From assembly GCF_015169395.1 (NCBI RefSeq), contig NZ_CP063458.1, positions 6,510,001-6,574,000 of the forward strand: 64,000 nucleotides of DNA, in the 5' to 3' direction. The translations under genes were made by a program, and so were the position numbers. Of the stretch, positions 43,552-52,719 are shown piece by piece. The notes beneath the pieces were generated by a model. It made no database searches, was not told where the DNA came from, and saw nothing but the letters and a program-made list of their open reading frames with translations. The number at the start of each line of letters is the position of its first letter. Within the stretch, counting starts at the first letter, position 1. The DNA comes from Humisphaera borealis (lineage in GTDB: Bacteria; Planctomycetota; Phycisphaerae; Tepidisphaerales; Tepidisphaeraceae).

Positions 43552-44499
43552 ATGCAATCGATGACCCAAACCGACACCTGGACTCGCAAACACCTCCTGA
43601 CGCTCGAAGAGCTGTCCGCCGACGAGATCCGTTTCGTTCTCGACACGGCCCACTCCTTCAAGGAAGTCAGCACCCGCTCCGTGAAGAAAGTGCCGGCACT
43701 GCGCGGCAAGGTGGTGGTCAACGCGTTCTTCGAAGACTCCACCCGCACCCGCACCAGCTTCGAGCTGGCCGCCCAGCGCCTCGGCGCCGATGTCATCGCG
43801 TTTACTGAGAAAGGGTCGAGCGTCAGTAAGGGTGAAACGCTGGTAGACACCGCGCGAAACATCGAGGCGATGGGGGTCGACGTCATCGTCTGCCGCCATC
43901 AGGCCGCCGGCAGCGCGCAGGTGCTGGCCCGCACGCTCGGCTGCAGCATCGTGAACGCCGGCGACGGCGCACACGAGCACCCGACGCAGGGCCTGCTCGA
44001 TCTCTACACAATCCGCGAGCGGTTCGGGCGGATCGAGGGGTTGAAGGTGGCGATCGTCGGCGACATCGCCAACAGCCGAGTGGCGCGGAGCGATCTGTGG
44101 GGGCTCAAGAAGATGGGTGCCGAGGTGATCCTCGTCGGCCCGCCGACGCTGCTGCCCAAGAGCTTCGAAAAGCTCGGGGCGCGGGTGGTTCACAGCCTTG
44201 ACGAGGTGATTGGCGAGGTGGATGTCGTCAACATGCTTCGCGTGCAGTTCGAGCGGATCAAGAGCAGTCAGTTCCCCACGGTGCGCGAGTTCACGCGTTT
44301 CTTCGGCCTGACGTGGGACCGCTTCCAGAAGTGCAAGCCCGGCGTATTCGTGATGCACCCCGGCCCCATGAACCGCGGTATCGAGATCAGCAGCGACATC
44401 GCCGACGGCCCCCAGAGCGGCATCTTAAAGCAGGTAACCAACGGCTTGGCAGTGCGGATGGCGGTGCTGTACTTGGTGACGCAGACCTCGGGCAGATGA
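43552..44499 (+). CDS. pyrB: Aspartate carbamoyltransferase catalytic chain
   Basis: A protein of 315 aa. Two close starts: MQSMTQTDTW at 43552 or MTQTDTW nine bases later. The carbamoyl-phosphate site FFEDSTRTRTSFE is exact, GSSVSKGETLVDT is the flexible loop, DGAHEHPTQGLLDLYTI follows, and VMHPGPMNRGIEI is the C-terminal signature. It transfers the carbamoyl group to aspartate in pyrimidine synthesis. No regulatory chain gene pyrI is present. Confidence 0.97.
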   Translation: MQSMTQTDTWTRKHLLTLEELSADEIRFVLDTAHSFKEVSTRSVKKVPALRGKVVVNAFFEDSTRTRTSFELAAQRLGADVIAFTEKGSSVSKGETLVDTARNIEAMGVDVIVCRHQAAGSAQVLARTLGCSIVNAGDGAHEHPTQGLLDLYTIRERFGRIEGLKVAIVGDIANSRVARSDLWGLKKMGAEVILVGPPTLLPKSFEKLGARVVHSLDEVIGEVDVVNMLRVQFERIKSSQFPTVREFTRFFGLTWDRFQKCKPGVFVMHPGPMNRGIEISSDIADGPQSGILKQVTNGLAVRMAVLYLVTQTSGR

Positions 44500-44556
44500 G
44501 AGGGCCGAGTTGCGAAAGTATTTGTCGGCAATTGTAGTGTTGCCGCGGTGTTTCGT

Positions 44557-45094
44557 GCGCCAAGAGCGCCAAGGAGCCAAGAGAGCCAAGGAATAGGAGG
44601 TGGCCAAATGCCATACGACAACGAACTGCTGCCCGGCCCGGACCTCCACGAACCTCCCGAGGAACTCGACATTTTGGTTCGCCGAGTCAACGGCGCGGCA
44701 ATTGAAGTTCATCGCCGCTTGGGAGCAGGGCTGCCAGAAAGCTCCTACGAGAACGCGATGGCGATCGAGATGACCGAGCGAGGAATCCCCTTTGAGCGTC
44801 AGAAGCGGCTGGAGATCTTTTACAAGGGCGTTCGCGTGGGTTACGTCAAAGTGGACTTTCTGGTCGACGGGAAGCTGATCGTTGAACTGAAATCCGTTGT
44901 TGAGATCATGCCGCCGGATCGTAGACAGGTGAAGACGTATATGCGGATCATTCGACAGCCACTTGGCCTGCTCTTGAACTTCAATGTCGCCCTGATGCGC
45001 GAAGGCATCCATCGCATCATCGCGTCAGACTTCGATCCCTAATTCTTTCCTTCGCCTCTGCTTGGCTATCTTGGCTTCTTGGCGCTCTTGGCGC
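44557..45094 (+). mobile_element. GxxExxY gene cassette flanked by 34-bp inverted repeats
   Basis: The arms at 44557-44590 and 45061-45094 are inverted copies matching at 32 of 34 positions. Each is built from reiterated GCCAAGA words (GCGCCAAGAGCGCCAAG at the outer end). They enclose only one gene with its own strong ribosome-binding site. The 538-bp unit sits precisely in the gap between pyrB and pyrC, ending 23 bp before pyrC. No transposase is inside. Interpreted here as a mobilisable or formerly mobile cassette; no target-site duplication was identified. Confidence 0.55.
44608..45042 (+). CDS. GxxExxY protein (PD-(D/E)XK_3 family)
   Basis: A protein of 144 aa from MPYDNELLPG, with an excellent ATAGGAGGTGG site eight bases upstream. 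The eponymous motif is visible as GLPESSY in IEVHRRLGAGLPESSYENAM. The nuclease-like core follows: GYVKVDFLVDGKLIVELKSV (Asp, then Glu-x-Lys). Characterised biochemistry is lacking for the family; the motif arrangement suggests a PD-(D/E)XK fold. It interrupts the pyr cluster and is flanked by inverted repeats. Confidence 0.9.
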   Translation: MPYDNELLPGPDLHEPPEELDILVRRVNGAAIEVHRRLGAGLPESSYENAMAIEMTERGIPFERQKRLEIFYKGVRVGYVKVDFLVDGKLIVELKSVVEIMPPDRRQVKTYMRIIRQPLGLLLNFNVALMREGIHRIIASDFDP

Positions 45095-45117
45095 GATTAG
45101 AAATGCACAGAATCGAT

Positions 45118-46404
45118 ATGCCCACTCTCCTCATCCAAAACGGCACGATCCTCGACCCCTCCCAGAACCTCGAACGCAAGGGCGACCTGCTGTTGCGCGA
45201 CGGTAAGGTGGAAGCAGTCGGTGATGTTGGCGCTGTCAATGCCGACCGCGTCATTGACGCCACCGGCCTGTACGTCACGCCGGGGCTGATCGACATTCAC
45301 GTCCACTTCCGCGAGCCCGGCGACGAAGAAGAGGAGACGATCGCCTCCGGATCGGCCGCTTCGGTGGCAGGTGGGTTCACTACCGTCTGCTGCATGCCGA
45401 ACACCAAGCCGGCGCTGGACAACGAGGCGCAGATCGAGTTCGTCTTCCGCGAATCGAAGAAGGCCAACCTCGCCAACGTCTACCCCATCGGCGCGATCAC
45501 CAAGGGCCGTGAGGGCAAGGAACTCGCCGAGATCGGCACCATGCACGAACGCGGCGCGATCGCGTTCTCCGACGACGGCGTCGGCGTTGCCGATGCGTCG
45601 GTCATGCGAAAGGCGTTGCAATACTGCAAGATGTTCGATGCCCTGATCATGCAGCACTGCGAAGAGCCGTCGCTGTCGGGCGGGGCGATGCACGCGGGGC
45701 TCGTCTCGATGACGCTCGGCCTGCCCGGCATCCCCGCCGAGGCCGAGCAGCTCATGATCGGCCGCGATCTGCTGCTGGATCGCACCATCGGCTGCCGGTA
45801 CCACGTGCAGCACATCAGCACCGCCGGCAGCGTCGAGCTCATCCGCCGGGCCAAGCGCGATAAGCAGCACTACGTGACCGCCGAGGTCGCGCCGCACCAC
45901 CTGCTGCTGACGGACGAGGACTGCCGCACGTACGACACCAACTACAAAATGAACCCGCCGCTGCGGACGGCCGAGGACGTCGCGGCGTGCATTCGCGGCG
46001 TGGTCGACGGCACGATCAACATCCTCGCCACCGACCATGCGCCGCACCTGGCCGAAGAGAAAGAGCTGGAGTTCACCCGCGCCCCGTTCGGCATCATCGG
46101 CATCGAATGCGCCCTGCCCCTTTACATCAAGGCCCTCATCGAGCCCGGCCATATCGGCTGGCTGAAAATGGTCGACATGATGAGCACCGGCCACGCGCGC
46201 ATCGTTCGACTGCCCAACAAGGGCACACTGAAGGTCGGTGCCGATGCCGACGTGACGCTGATCGATCCGAACCTCAAGTGGAAGATCGACGCCGAGCAGT
46301 TCGTCAGCAAGAGCCGTAATTGCCCCTTCCACGGCTGGGACGTCACCGGGCGTGCGGTCGCGACGATCGTCGCGGGGGACGTGAAGTGGGAACTGAAACG
46401 ATAG
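45118..46404 (+). CDS. pyrC: Dihydroorotase
   Basis: About 428 aa from MPTLLIQNGTILDPSQNLE. An ATG 15 bases upstream is an alternative, and neither has a strong ribosome-binding site. Class I dihydroorotase marks: GLIDIHVHFREPGDEEEETI with the HxH zinc pair, TTVCCMPNTKPALD, AFSDDGVGVADA, YHVQHISTAGSVELI and NILATDHAPHLAEEK with the catalytic Asp. It closes carbamoyl-aspartate to dihydroorotate, the step after PyrB. The usual direct pyrB-pyrC spacing is broken by the GxxExxY cassette. Confidence 0.96.
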   Translation: MPTLLIQNGTILDPSQNLERKGDLLLRDGKVEAVGDVGAVNADRVIDATGLYVTPGLIDIHVHFREPGDEEEETIASGSAASVAGGFTTVCCMPNTKPALDNEAQIEFVFRESKKANLANVYPIGAITKGREGKELAEIGTMHERGAIAFSDDGVGVADASVMRKALQYCKMFDALIMQHCEEPSLSGGAMHAGLVSMTLGLPGIPAEAEQLMIGRDLLLDRTIGCRYHVQHISTAGSVELIRRAKRDKQHYVTAEVAPHHLLLTDEDCRTYDTNYKMNPPLRTAEDVAACIRGVVDGTINILATDHAPHLAEEKELEFTRAPFGIIGIECALPLYIKALIEPGHIGWLKMVDMMSTGHARIVRLPNKGTLKVGADADVTLIDPNLKWKIDAEQFVSKSRNCPFHGWDVTGRAVATIVAGDVKWELKR

Positions 46405-46645
46405 TCGGGACCTGATGGCGAGCAGGATCACACGATGGTGCCGCGCCGACACCCTTCGGGTTGTGGGTCGGACTTCGATATCGCTTCGTCAACCATGAAA
46501 ACCCCTTCACGTTCGGCGGGTCGTTATAAAGATCGGTCCCCGCGCCAACTGCCTCGCCCTCTCTGCCAGGGATAAACTCTTCCGGTGTTGTCCCAGCGGG
46601 TCTGCCCGCGGACAGTCCTTTGTTTGCCGTTTTCGGAGACAGACC

Positions 46646-47812
46646 ATGGCGCAGCGACATCCCTTCGGGTTATCGAAACTGTTTGTTTCACTTTTCGTTC
46701 TAGGCGTTGGTCTGTTTCCCGTCGCGGCCGGGGCACAGGTTCGCGACTACGCGGAGATCTTTTCTCCCGAGGCCGAGCGACAAGCCCAGCAAACCATCCA
46801 GGAACTGAAGAAGAAGTTCAGTCGCGGCATGCTCGTCGAGACCTACGCCAGCGTGCCGGCAGAGAAAACTGCCGAACTGCAGCAGAAGGGTCGCGAACGG
46901 TTCGTCGCCGATTTCGCCGGCGAACGCGGCCGGGCCGAGGGGATCGACGGCATCGTGTTCGTCATCTTCATGGACGTCGGCCGGTTCGATGTGGTGATCG
47001 GCGACGTCACGAAGCGCGAAGGGCTCTTTACCGACAAAGATCGCCAGGACATGCGCGGCGGCATTACCGAGTCCCTCAAGGCCAAAAAGTATGACGACGT
47101 GCTGACGCGAACGGCGACCTTCGCGCTCAATCGCATGTCGGAACACCGGCCCCAAGGTGCCGCCGCTGGTGCGACGGCCGGCGGGGCGGGCGTTGTCGCC
47201 GGCGGGTCGTCATCCGCAGGTCGGCCAGCAGCCCCGGCGAACGTCCCTGCGCCATCGAGTGTTCCGCCGGCTGCGTCCAATCCGCCGGCCGGCGATTCAG
47301 GCCGTAGCTTTTCGATCAGCACGCTGCTCTGCATGGGCATCGCGATCTTCGCGCTGTTCATGATCATCCGCGGCATCATCCGTGGCCGGCAACAGGCCGC
47401 CGCCTACCGGCAGGGCCCGCAAGGCGGACCGGGTTACGGCGGACACCAGGGGTATGGCCAACCCGGCTACGGCCAACCGGGATACGGACAGCCCGGCTAC
47501 GGCGGTGGCGGCAGTGGCTTCGGCACGGGCCTGCTCGGCGGTGTCCTCGGCGGCATGGCCGGTGGGTGGCTCGGCAACAAGGTCTTCGGGCAGACGCCCC
47601 CGCCCCCGACGGACTCCGGCGCGGCCTTCGGCAGCACGCCTCCCGGCGACAGCTCCATCCCCCACGACACCGGCTTCGACAGCGGCGGCGGTGGTGACTT
47701 CGGCTCTTCCTCCTCCGGCGGCTACGACTCCGGCGGCGATTCCGGCGGAAGCTTCGATTCCGGCGGCGACAGCGGCGGTGGGTTTGACGGCGGTGGCGGC
47801 GGCGACTTCTAA
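46646..47812 (+). CDS. TPM-domain protein with Gly-rich C-terminus
   Basis: A protein of 388 aa. GGAG precedes MAQRHPFGLSKL; the signal peptide ends near AAGAQVRDY. A TPM domain (about residues 33-160) has VRDYAEIFSPEAERQAQQ, GIDGIVFVIFMD and RFDVVIGD. A Pro/Ala linker and one membrane helix (LLCMGIAIFALFMIIRGIIRG, near 228-250) follow, then GYGQP repeats and a tail of SGGGDSGG and FDSGGDS repeats ending in GGGGGDF. TPM domains have been linked to photosystem repair phosphatases and respiratory maturation in other organisms. Here it is an envelope protein of unknown role. Confidence 0.88.
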   Translation: MAQRHPFGLSKLFVSLFVLGVGLFPVAAGAQVRDYAEIFSPEAERQAQQTIQELKKKFSRGMLVETYASVPAEKTAELQQKGRERFVADFAGERGRAEGIDGIVFVIFMDVGRFDVVIGDVTKREGLFTDKDRQDMRGGITESLKAKKYDDVLTRTATFALNRMSEHRPQGAAAGATAGGAGVVAGGSSSAGRPAAPANVPAPSSVPPAASNPPAGDSGRSFSISTLLCMGIAIFALFMIIRGIIRGRQQAAAYRQGPQGGPGYGGHQGYGQPGYGQPGYGQPGYGGGGSGFGTGLLGGVLGGMAGGWLGNKVFGQTPPPPTDSGAAFGSTPPGDSSIPHDTGFDSGGGGDFGSSSSGGYDSGGDSGGSFDSGGDSGGGFDGGGGGDF

Positions 47813-47826
47813 CAACCCGCTTGCGG

Positions 47827-47848
47827 CATGGTTGCTTCAGCAACCATG
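47827..47848. repeat. Perfect 10-bp palindrome after the TPM gene
   Basis: CATGGTTGCT-TC-AGCAACCATG, 15 bp after the stop codon. It lacks a T-tract, so it is not a classical terminator. It could protect the mRNA end or be another interspersed palindrome. Confidence 0.7.
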
Positions 47849-47890
47849 TCCTGCAAAACTACGCGTCCCCGTGAGCCCAGCTCAACGGGC

Positions 47891-49206
<1,316 letters not shown>

Positions 49207-49209
49207 AGC

Positions 49210-49446
49210 TCACCGATCTTTCGTCTTGGCGGTAGTCCGCTTCGCCGGCCGGGTGATAATCTCCAGCCCCAGGGCTTCAGCCAGCCGTTCCATGTTCTCG
49301 AAACTCAAGCCCGCCTCACCGTTCAACAGCTTCGCCAGGTGCGACTGGTCGATGCCGGTTTCCTTCCACAGCCGATAGCGCGTTTTCTCGCTCGCCTTCA
49401 TTGCCTTGCGAAGATCATCCAGCACGTTGCCCATGTCGAACATCAT
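49210..49446 (-). CDS. XRE-family HTH regulator
   Basis: A protein of 78 aa. The start could be MMFDMGN (49446) or MGNVLDD four codons later. The helix-turn-helix is RYRLWKETGIDQSHLAKLLNGE, followed by LSFENMERLAEALGLEI, typical of Cro/C1-type repressors. Three bases separate it from the integrase, so it probably controls its own transcript with the integrase and hence mobility of the island. Confidence 0.88.
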   Translation of the reverse strand: MMFDMGNVLDDLRKAMKASEKTRYRLWKETGIDQSHLAKLLNGEAGLSFENMERLAEALGLEIITRPAKRTTAKTKDR

Positions 49447-49481
49447 ACATCATACCGGAATGCAATTCCAGCATTCTCCGT

Positions 49482-49787
49482 TCACAACAGCCCGTGGCGT
49501 TCAAGCCAGCCCCGATGTCCTGGGTGAATCCATACCGTCCGCCCGTCTGGCGTCAGATAGGGGACAAGCTGCGCCAGTTGCTCGGCCATCCGTCGGTCCA
49601 GCGCCGCGCGTTTCGCAACCTCAACCAGCAGTTTCGCCTTGTGGGTTTTCAGCCGAGCGGCCAGATCCGCGGTAACAGCTTCGTGGGGCCGGAAGCAAAG
49701 ACGGTCTCCGTCCGCATGGAGCTGGATGCACAGAGCGTCCAGTTCGGCCAGCAGCCCCTCCACAGTGTCGGGGGTCACCGCGTTCAT
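49482..49787 (-). CDS. TubC N-terminal docking-domain-like small protein
   Basis: A protein of 101 aa from MNAVTPDTVEGLLAELDAL, whose ATG overlaps the primase stop (ATGA). LLAELDALCIQLHADGDRLCF and LAARLKTHKAKLLVEVAKRA resemble the TubC_N fold, best known as a docking domain on NRPS/PKS subunits but often seen as a stand-alone or fused domain beside mobile-element primases. The C-terminus (TPDGRTVWIHPGHRGWLERH) is unassigned. Probably a partner or subunit of the primase it is coupled to. Confidence 0.7.
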   Translation of the reverse strand: MNAVTPDTVEGLLAELDALCIQLHADGDRLCFRPHEAVTADLAARLKTHKAKLLVEVAKRAALDRRMAEQLAQLVPYLTPDGRTVWIHPGHRGWLERHGLL

Positions 49788-52219
49788 ACTTCGCCCCAAT
49801 CTCCGTCGTCGGCCTCGCCCGTGTCTACAGCGCCAACGTCTACGGAACCCGTTCCCTGCCCCGCCAAGGGAGGTTTCGTTGGCGCAGCGGTGCGGTTTAA
49901 TGGACGCTGTGTAGACGCGGTCGGCGTGTTCAGGTGGAAGATTCGAGTCGGTCGGCCGCCCCGCGCACTGGGACCCTGTTGTTCCCACCGTCCCTCCCCG
50001 GCTTCGACCAGGGCCTGCAGTGCACCGCTGGCGTCGTCGGCGGTCGTGTACAGCCGGCTTGACTGTTGCAGGTCACGAACCGTCACGGTTCCACCCTTGC
50101 GCTGGATCAATTCCACCAGCCGTCGGCGGTCGCGCTGTTCATCGTCTTCACCCAGCGCGCCGTAAACCCGCCGGGCCTCTCCCTTGAACCAGTCCGTAAC
50201 CGCAATGGCTCGCTCGATATGATCTCGACTGATGGCCGCGATGGGCTGGCCGGTTGTCGCAGCATCGACGCACGCGAACAGCAGCCCGATCCGAATGCAG
50301 ATCCCCTTCAGTTTGCCGAAGTGTGCGGCCAGATCGTCGGCGTGAATATCTGCCACTTCGCGACCGTGTGCATCATGCCACGTGACATAGACCGTTTTGG
50401 CGTCAGGGGCCAGGGGAATCAGTCGAGGACGCGACTTGCCCTGATCGTCCGTGCCCGGCTGGATGTTCATCAACGCCCGCAACAGGTTCGCCCAATCCGT
50501 TGCCGTGGCGTCTGAAAGTTCCTCATCAGTCCAGACAACGGGCTGGGTAGGGGGCTGCACCAGCAGCAGGCGCGCCAGCAGTCCCGATTCCCGCTCGGCC
50601 GCGCCGAACACCCGGCGCAACGTGCCGGGCTGGATGCTTCCCAGCACGCTTACCGATCCCCGCTCGACAAAGATCGTCCCTGCGGCACCCTTGCGGTCGA
50701 TCATGGAGGGCGCGGCATCAAAGAATGACAGCCAGACGGGTGCATCGCTGCCCTTTCCGCCTGCCGCGTAACGGTCGAAAGCGCCGACCCACGCGGCCAG
50801 TTCATCACGGACCAGCAGCAGCCCCAACGGGTTGTCCTGCAGAAGCACGCCCAGCTTTTCGCAGGTCACGTCCGAAACCATCAGCCGCTGCTCCGTCGGC
50901 GGCTCCGGTTCTACTGGCGGATCGCTGGGGCCGGTCCCTTTCTTCTGAGCGTCCTTCCAGCGGTTCCGCTCCACTTCATGGCGTTGCGAATCGGCCTCGT
51001 ATGCGACCATGTCGTTGGCGAATTGCTGGCGTGCCTCCTTGTACATTTCGACCAAAGGGCGAGTCGCCAGTTTCAATACGGCACTCTTGGCTGTGCCGGA
51101 TCGGGCGACGATGGCGCCCCAGAGGATTGCGGCTTCCGTCCATCCACGTTTCACTTGCGCGGCCACGCGATTGCCGATCGCTCCGGCCAGGACCACCAGC
51201 ACCGTCAACGATGCACAGGCGGGGTCGGTACCCGTCGCCGCCGCAAGTTCAGTTACGAACCCACGCAGAGATTTGGGCAGGGCATCGGTGGGGAACGGCT
51301 TGAATCGCTCCACCGCCGGCGGGCGAGGTGCCGGGGCCTCCGGCTCGGCCGCGGTCAACAGCGCCGCCAGTTTTGTCTTGATCGCGTCGGGGTCTTCGCC
51401 ACGGTCCACAACGTCGGCGATGTCGCCACCAACGGGCAGATCGGACCATGTGTCACGCAGGTCAATCACACGCACGCGGGCCGGCGGACTCAACTTCACC
51501 AGAATGGCCGAAACCTCGGCCGCGTACTTCGCGCCCGCCTTGTCCGCGTCGGGAACAATCACCACGTCGCGACCGGCCAGTGGCGTCCAATCCGATTTCC
51601 CCGCAGCTTGGGCACCGCCGGCGGACGTAGCTACCAGCAGCCCCAGACCGGCTGCCGAATCGGCTGCTTTCTCCCCCTCGGTGACATAGACGCGCTCGCC
51701 AGGCCGGGCAGTCAGGTCGGGCAGGTGGTACAGCGGGCGAGGTTCGGGCATGGCGCTAATGGTCCAGCCACCGATCGCACCAGGTCGCCGGCTCACCGGC
51801 CGAATGTCCTTCCCGCCGTTTGTCAGGTTCCACCGCACGACCATTCCCACCGGCTCCCCGTCGGCGTTGTAGTAATTCCACATCACCGCAAGGGGGCCCT
51901 TCCGGCGCTCAAGTTCCGCAACCGCTTCTGCCGCCGTGGCGAAGGTCAGCCCGGGCTTGTGCATTGGCTTAGCAGGCTTTCGCGTCGGGGGCGATTCGAT
52001 CTTTTGCGGCATCAGATCCGCGAGCTGCAAGCCGAGCGCCGCCGTGATGGCGACTGGGGTACATCCTGCGTGGCAATGAACCAATGCGCCGCCGGCATCG
52101 CCTTCGCCGATGCTCAGGCTGGGCTGATCGTCGTCATGTGCCGGGCAGCGGACTGACCAGCCCGCACCGTTGCGCTTCGCGTCGGGCAACTTCGACAAGA
52201 GCAGTTCAAGCGGCGTCAT
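49784..52219 (-). CDS. CHC2 primase / Toprim / DUF3987 helicase-like replication protein
   Basis: A protein of 811 aa from MTPLELLLSKLPDAKRNG, with GGGGGAG upstream. A zinc-binding CHC2 module uses Cys25, His28, Cys49 and Cys53. A Toprim-like segment shows VYVTEGEKAADSAAGLGL and DVVIVPDADKAGAKYA. The C-terminal DUF3987 P-loop region (from about residue 310) has AIVARSGTAKSAVLK as a Walker A-like loop and LLLVRDELAAWVG as a Walker B-like strand. Such proteins prime and unwind DNA for replication of integrative elements and phage satellites. Overlaps both neighbours (14 bp with the upstream HTH gene, 4 bp with the downstream gene). Confidence 0.9.
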   Translation of the reverse strand: MTPLELLLSKLPDAKRNGAGWSVRCPAHDDDQPSLSIGEGDAGGALVHCHAGCTPVAITAALGLQLADLMPQKIESPPTRKPAKPMHKPGLTFATAAEAVAELERRKGPLAVMWNYYNADGEPVGMVVRWNLTNGGKDIRPVSRRPGAIGGWTISAMPEPRPLYHLPDLTARPGERVYVTEGEKAADSAAGLGLLVATSAGGAQAAGKSDWTPLAGRDVVIVPDADKAGAKYAAEVSAILVKLSPPARVRVIDLRDTWSDLPVGGDIADVVDRGEDPDAIKTKLAALLTAAEPEAPAPRPPAVERFKPFPTDALPKSLRGFVTELAAATGTDPACASLTVLVVLAGAIGNRVAAQVKRGWTEAAILWGAIVARSGTAKSAVLKLATRPLVEMYKEARQQFANDMVAYEADSQRHEVERNRWKDAQKKGTGPSDPPVEPEPPTEQRLMVSDVTCEKLGVLLQDNPLGLLLVRDELAAWVGAFDRYAAGGKGSDAPVWLSFFDAAPSMIDRKGAAGTIFVERGSVSVLGSIQPGTLRRVFGAAERESGLLARLLLVQPPTQPVVWTDEELSDATATDWANLLRALMNIQPGTDDQGKSRPRLIPLAPDAKTVYVTWHDAHGREVADIHADDLAAHFGKLKGICIRIGLLFACVDAATTGQPIAAISRDHIERAIAVTDWFKGEARRVYGALGEDDEQRDRRRLVELIQRKGGTVTVRDLQQSSRLYTTADDASGALQALVEAGEGRWEQQGPSARGGRPTRIFHLNTPTASTQRPLNRTAAPTKPPLAGQGTGSVDVGAVDTGEADDGDWGEV

Positions 52220-52469
52220 TGGCTCCCCCTTCGGGCTTTGCCCCGTCCACCGCTTTGGTCGCCTGCGTCTGTTCATCCAACCAACGGACCAGTGCCGCCG
52301 TGGGATACATGATCCTCTTTCCCCGCCGAACGTGGGGCACGTCGCCGTCCTGCGTCCACTGCCACAGCGTCCGCTCGCAGACGCCCAAGGCCTTAGCCGC
52401 TTCACGCGGGCGAAGCGCCAGGCAGGGCGTGGTCGGGTCCCCGATACGATTCAGAAGGGGATTACTCAT
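52206..52469 (-). CDS. Excisionase/MerR-type HTH protein
   Basis: A protein of 87 aa: MSNPLLNRIGDPTTPCLAL, then RPREAAKALGVCERTLWQWTQDGDVPHVRRGKRIMYP, the winged HTH_17 signature of excisionases and DNA-binding adaptors. It overlaps the primase gene by 14 bp and the upstream HTH gene by 8 bp, so all are translationally linked. Likely a recombination directionality factor or a regulator of island replication. Confidence 0.85.
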   Translation of the reverse strand: MSNPLLNRIGDPTTPCLALRPREAAKALGVCERTLWQWTQDGDVPHVRRGKRIMYPTAALVRWLDEQTQATKAVDGAKPEGGANDAA

Positions 52470-52668
52470 GATCCACCTCCTTAGCGGCGCGTGCCGCCCG
52501 ATCGGCTAGTAATGCGACGACCTTCTTCCGATTGAAGCGGTACTTGTCGCCGACTTTCAGGTGGGGGATTCTGCCAGCGTCGGCCTCGGCCTTGATCCAC
52601 TCTTTCGGAAGCTTCAAGGCGTCGGCCAATGCCGGCAGCGAAAGCAATTGATGATTGCCATTTCTCAT
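52462..52668 (-). CDS. Second small excisionase-like HTH protein
   Basis: A protein of 68 aa from MRNGNHQLLSLPALADAL, with GGGGGAC upstream. LPALADALKLPKEWIKAEADAGRIPHLKVGDKYRFNRKKV matches the HTH_17 pattern: helix-turn-helix, then a wing with GRIPHLKVG and RFN. The two adjacent HTH proteins are different in sequence and may divide excision and regulation between them. Confidence 0.82.
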   Translation of the reverse strand: MRNGNHQLLSLPALADALKLPKEWIKAEADAGRIPHLKVGDKYRFNRKKVVALLADRAARAAKEVDHE

Positions 52669-52719
52669 GTCCCCCAGAATGCAAAGCTGAATGTGCGCCA
52701 AGCGTGCGCCAGACGTGCG

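Noticed and set aside
45097-46452. 451-codon open frame on the minus strand
   Set aside because: Antisense to pyrC, whose catalytic motifs are complete.
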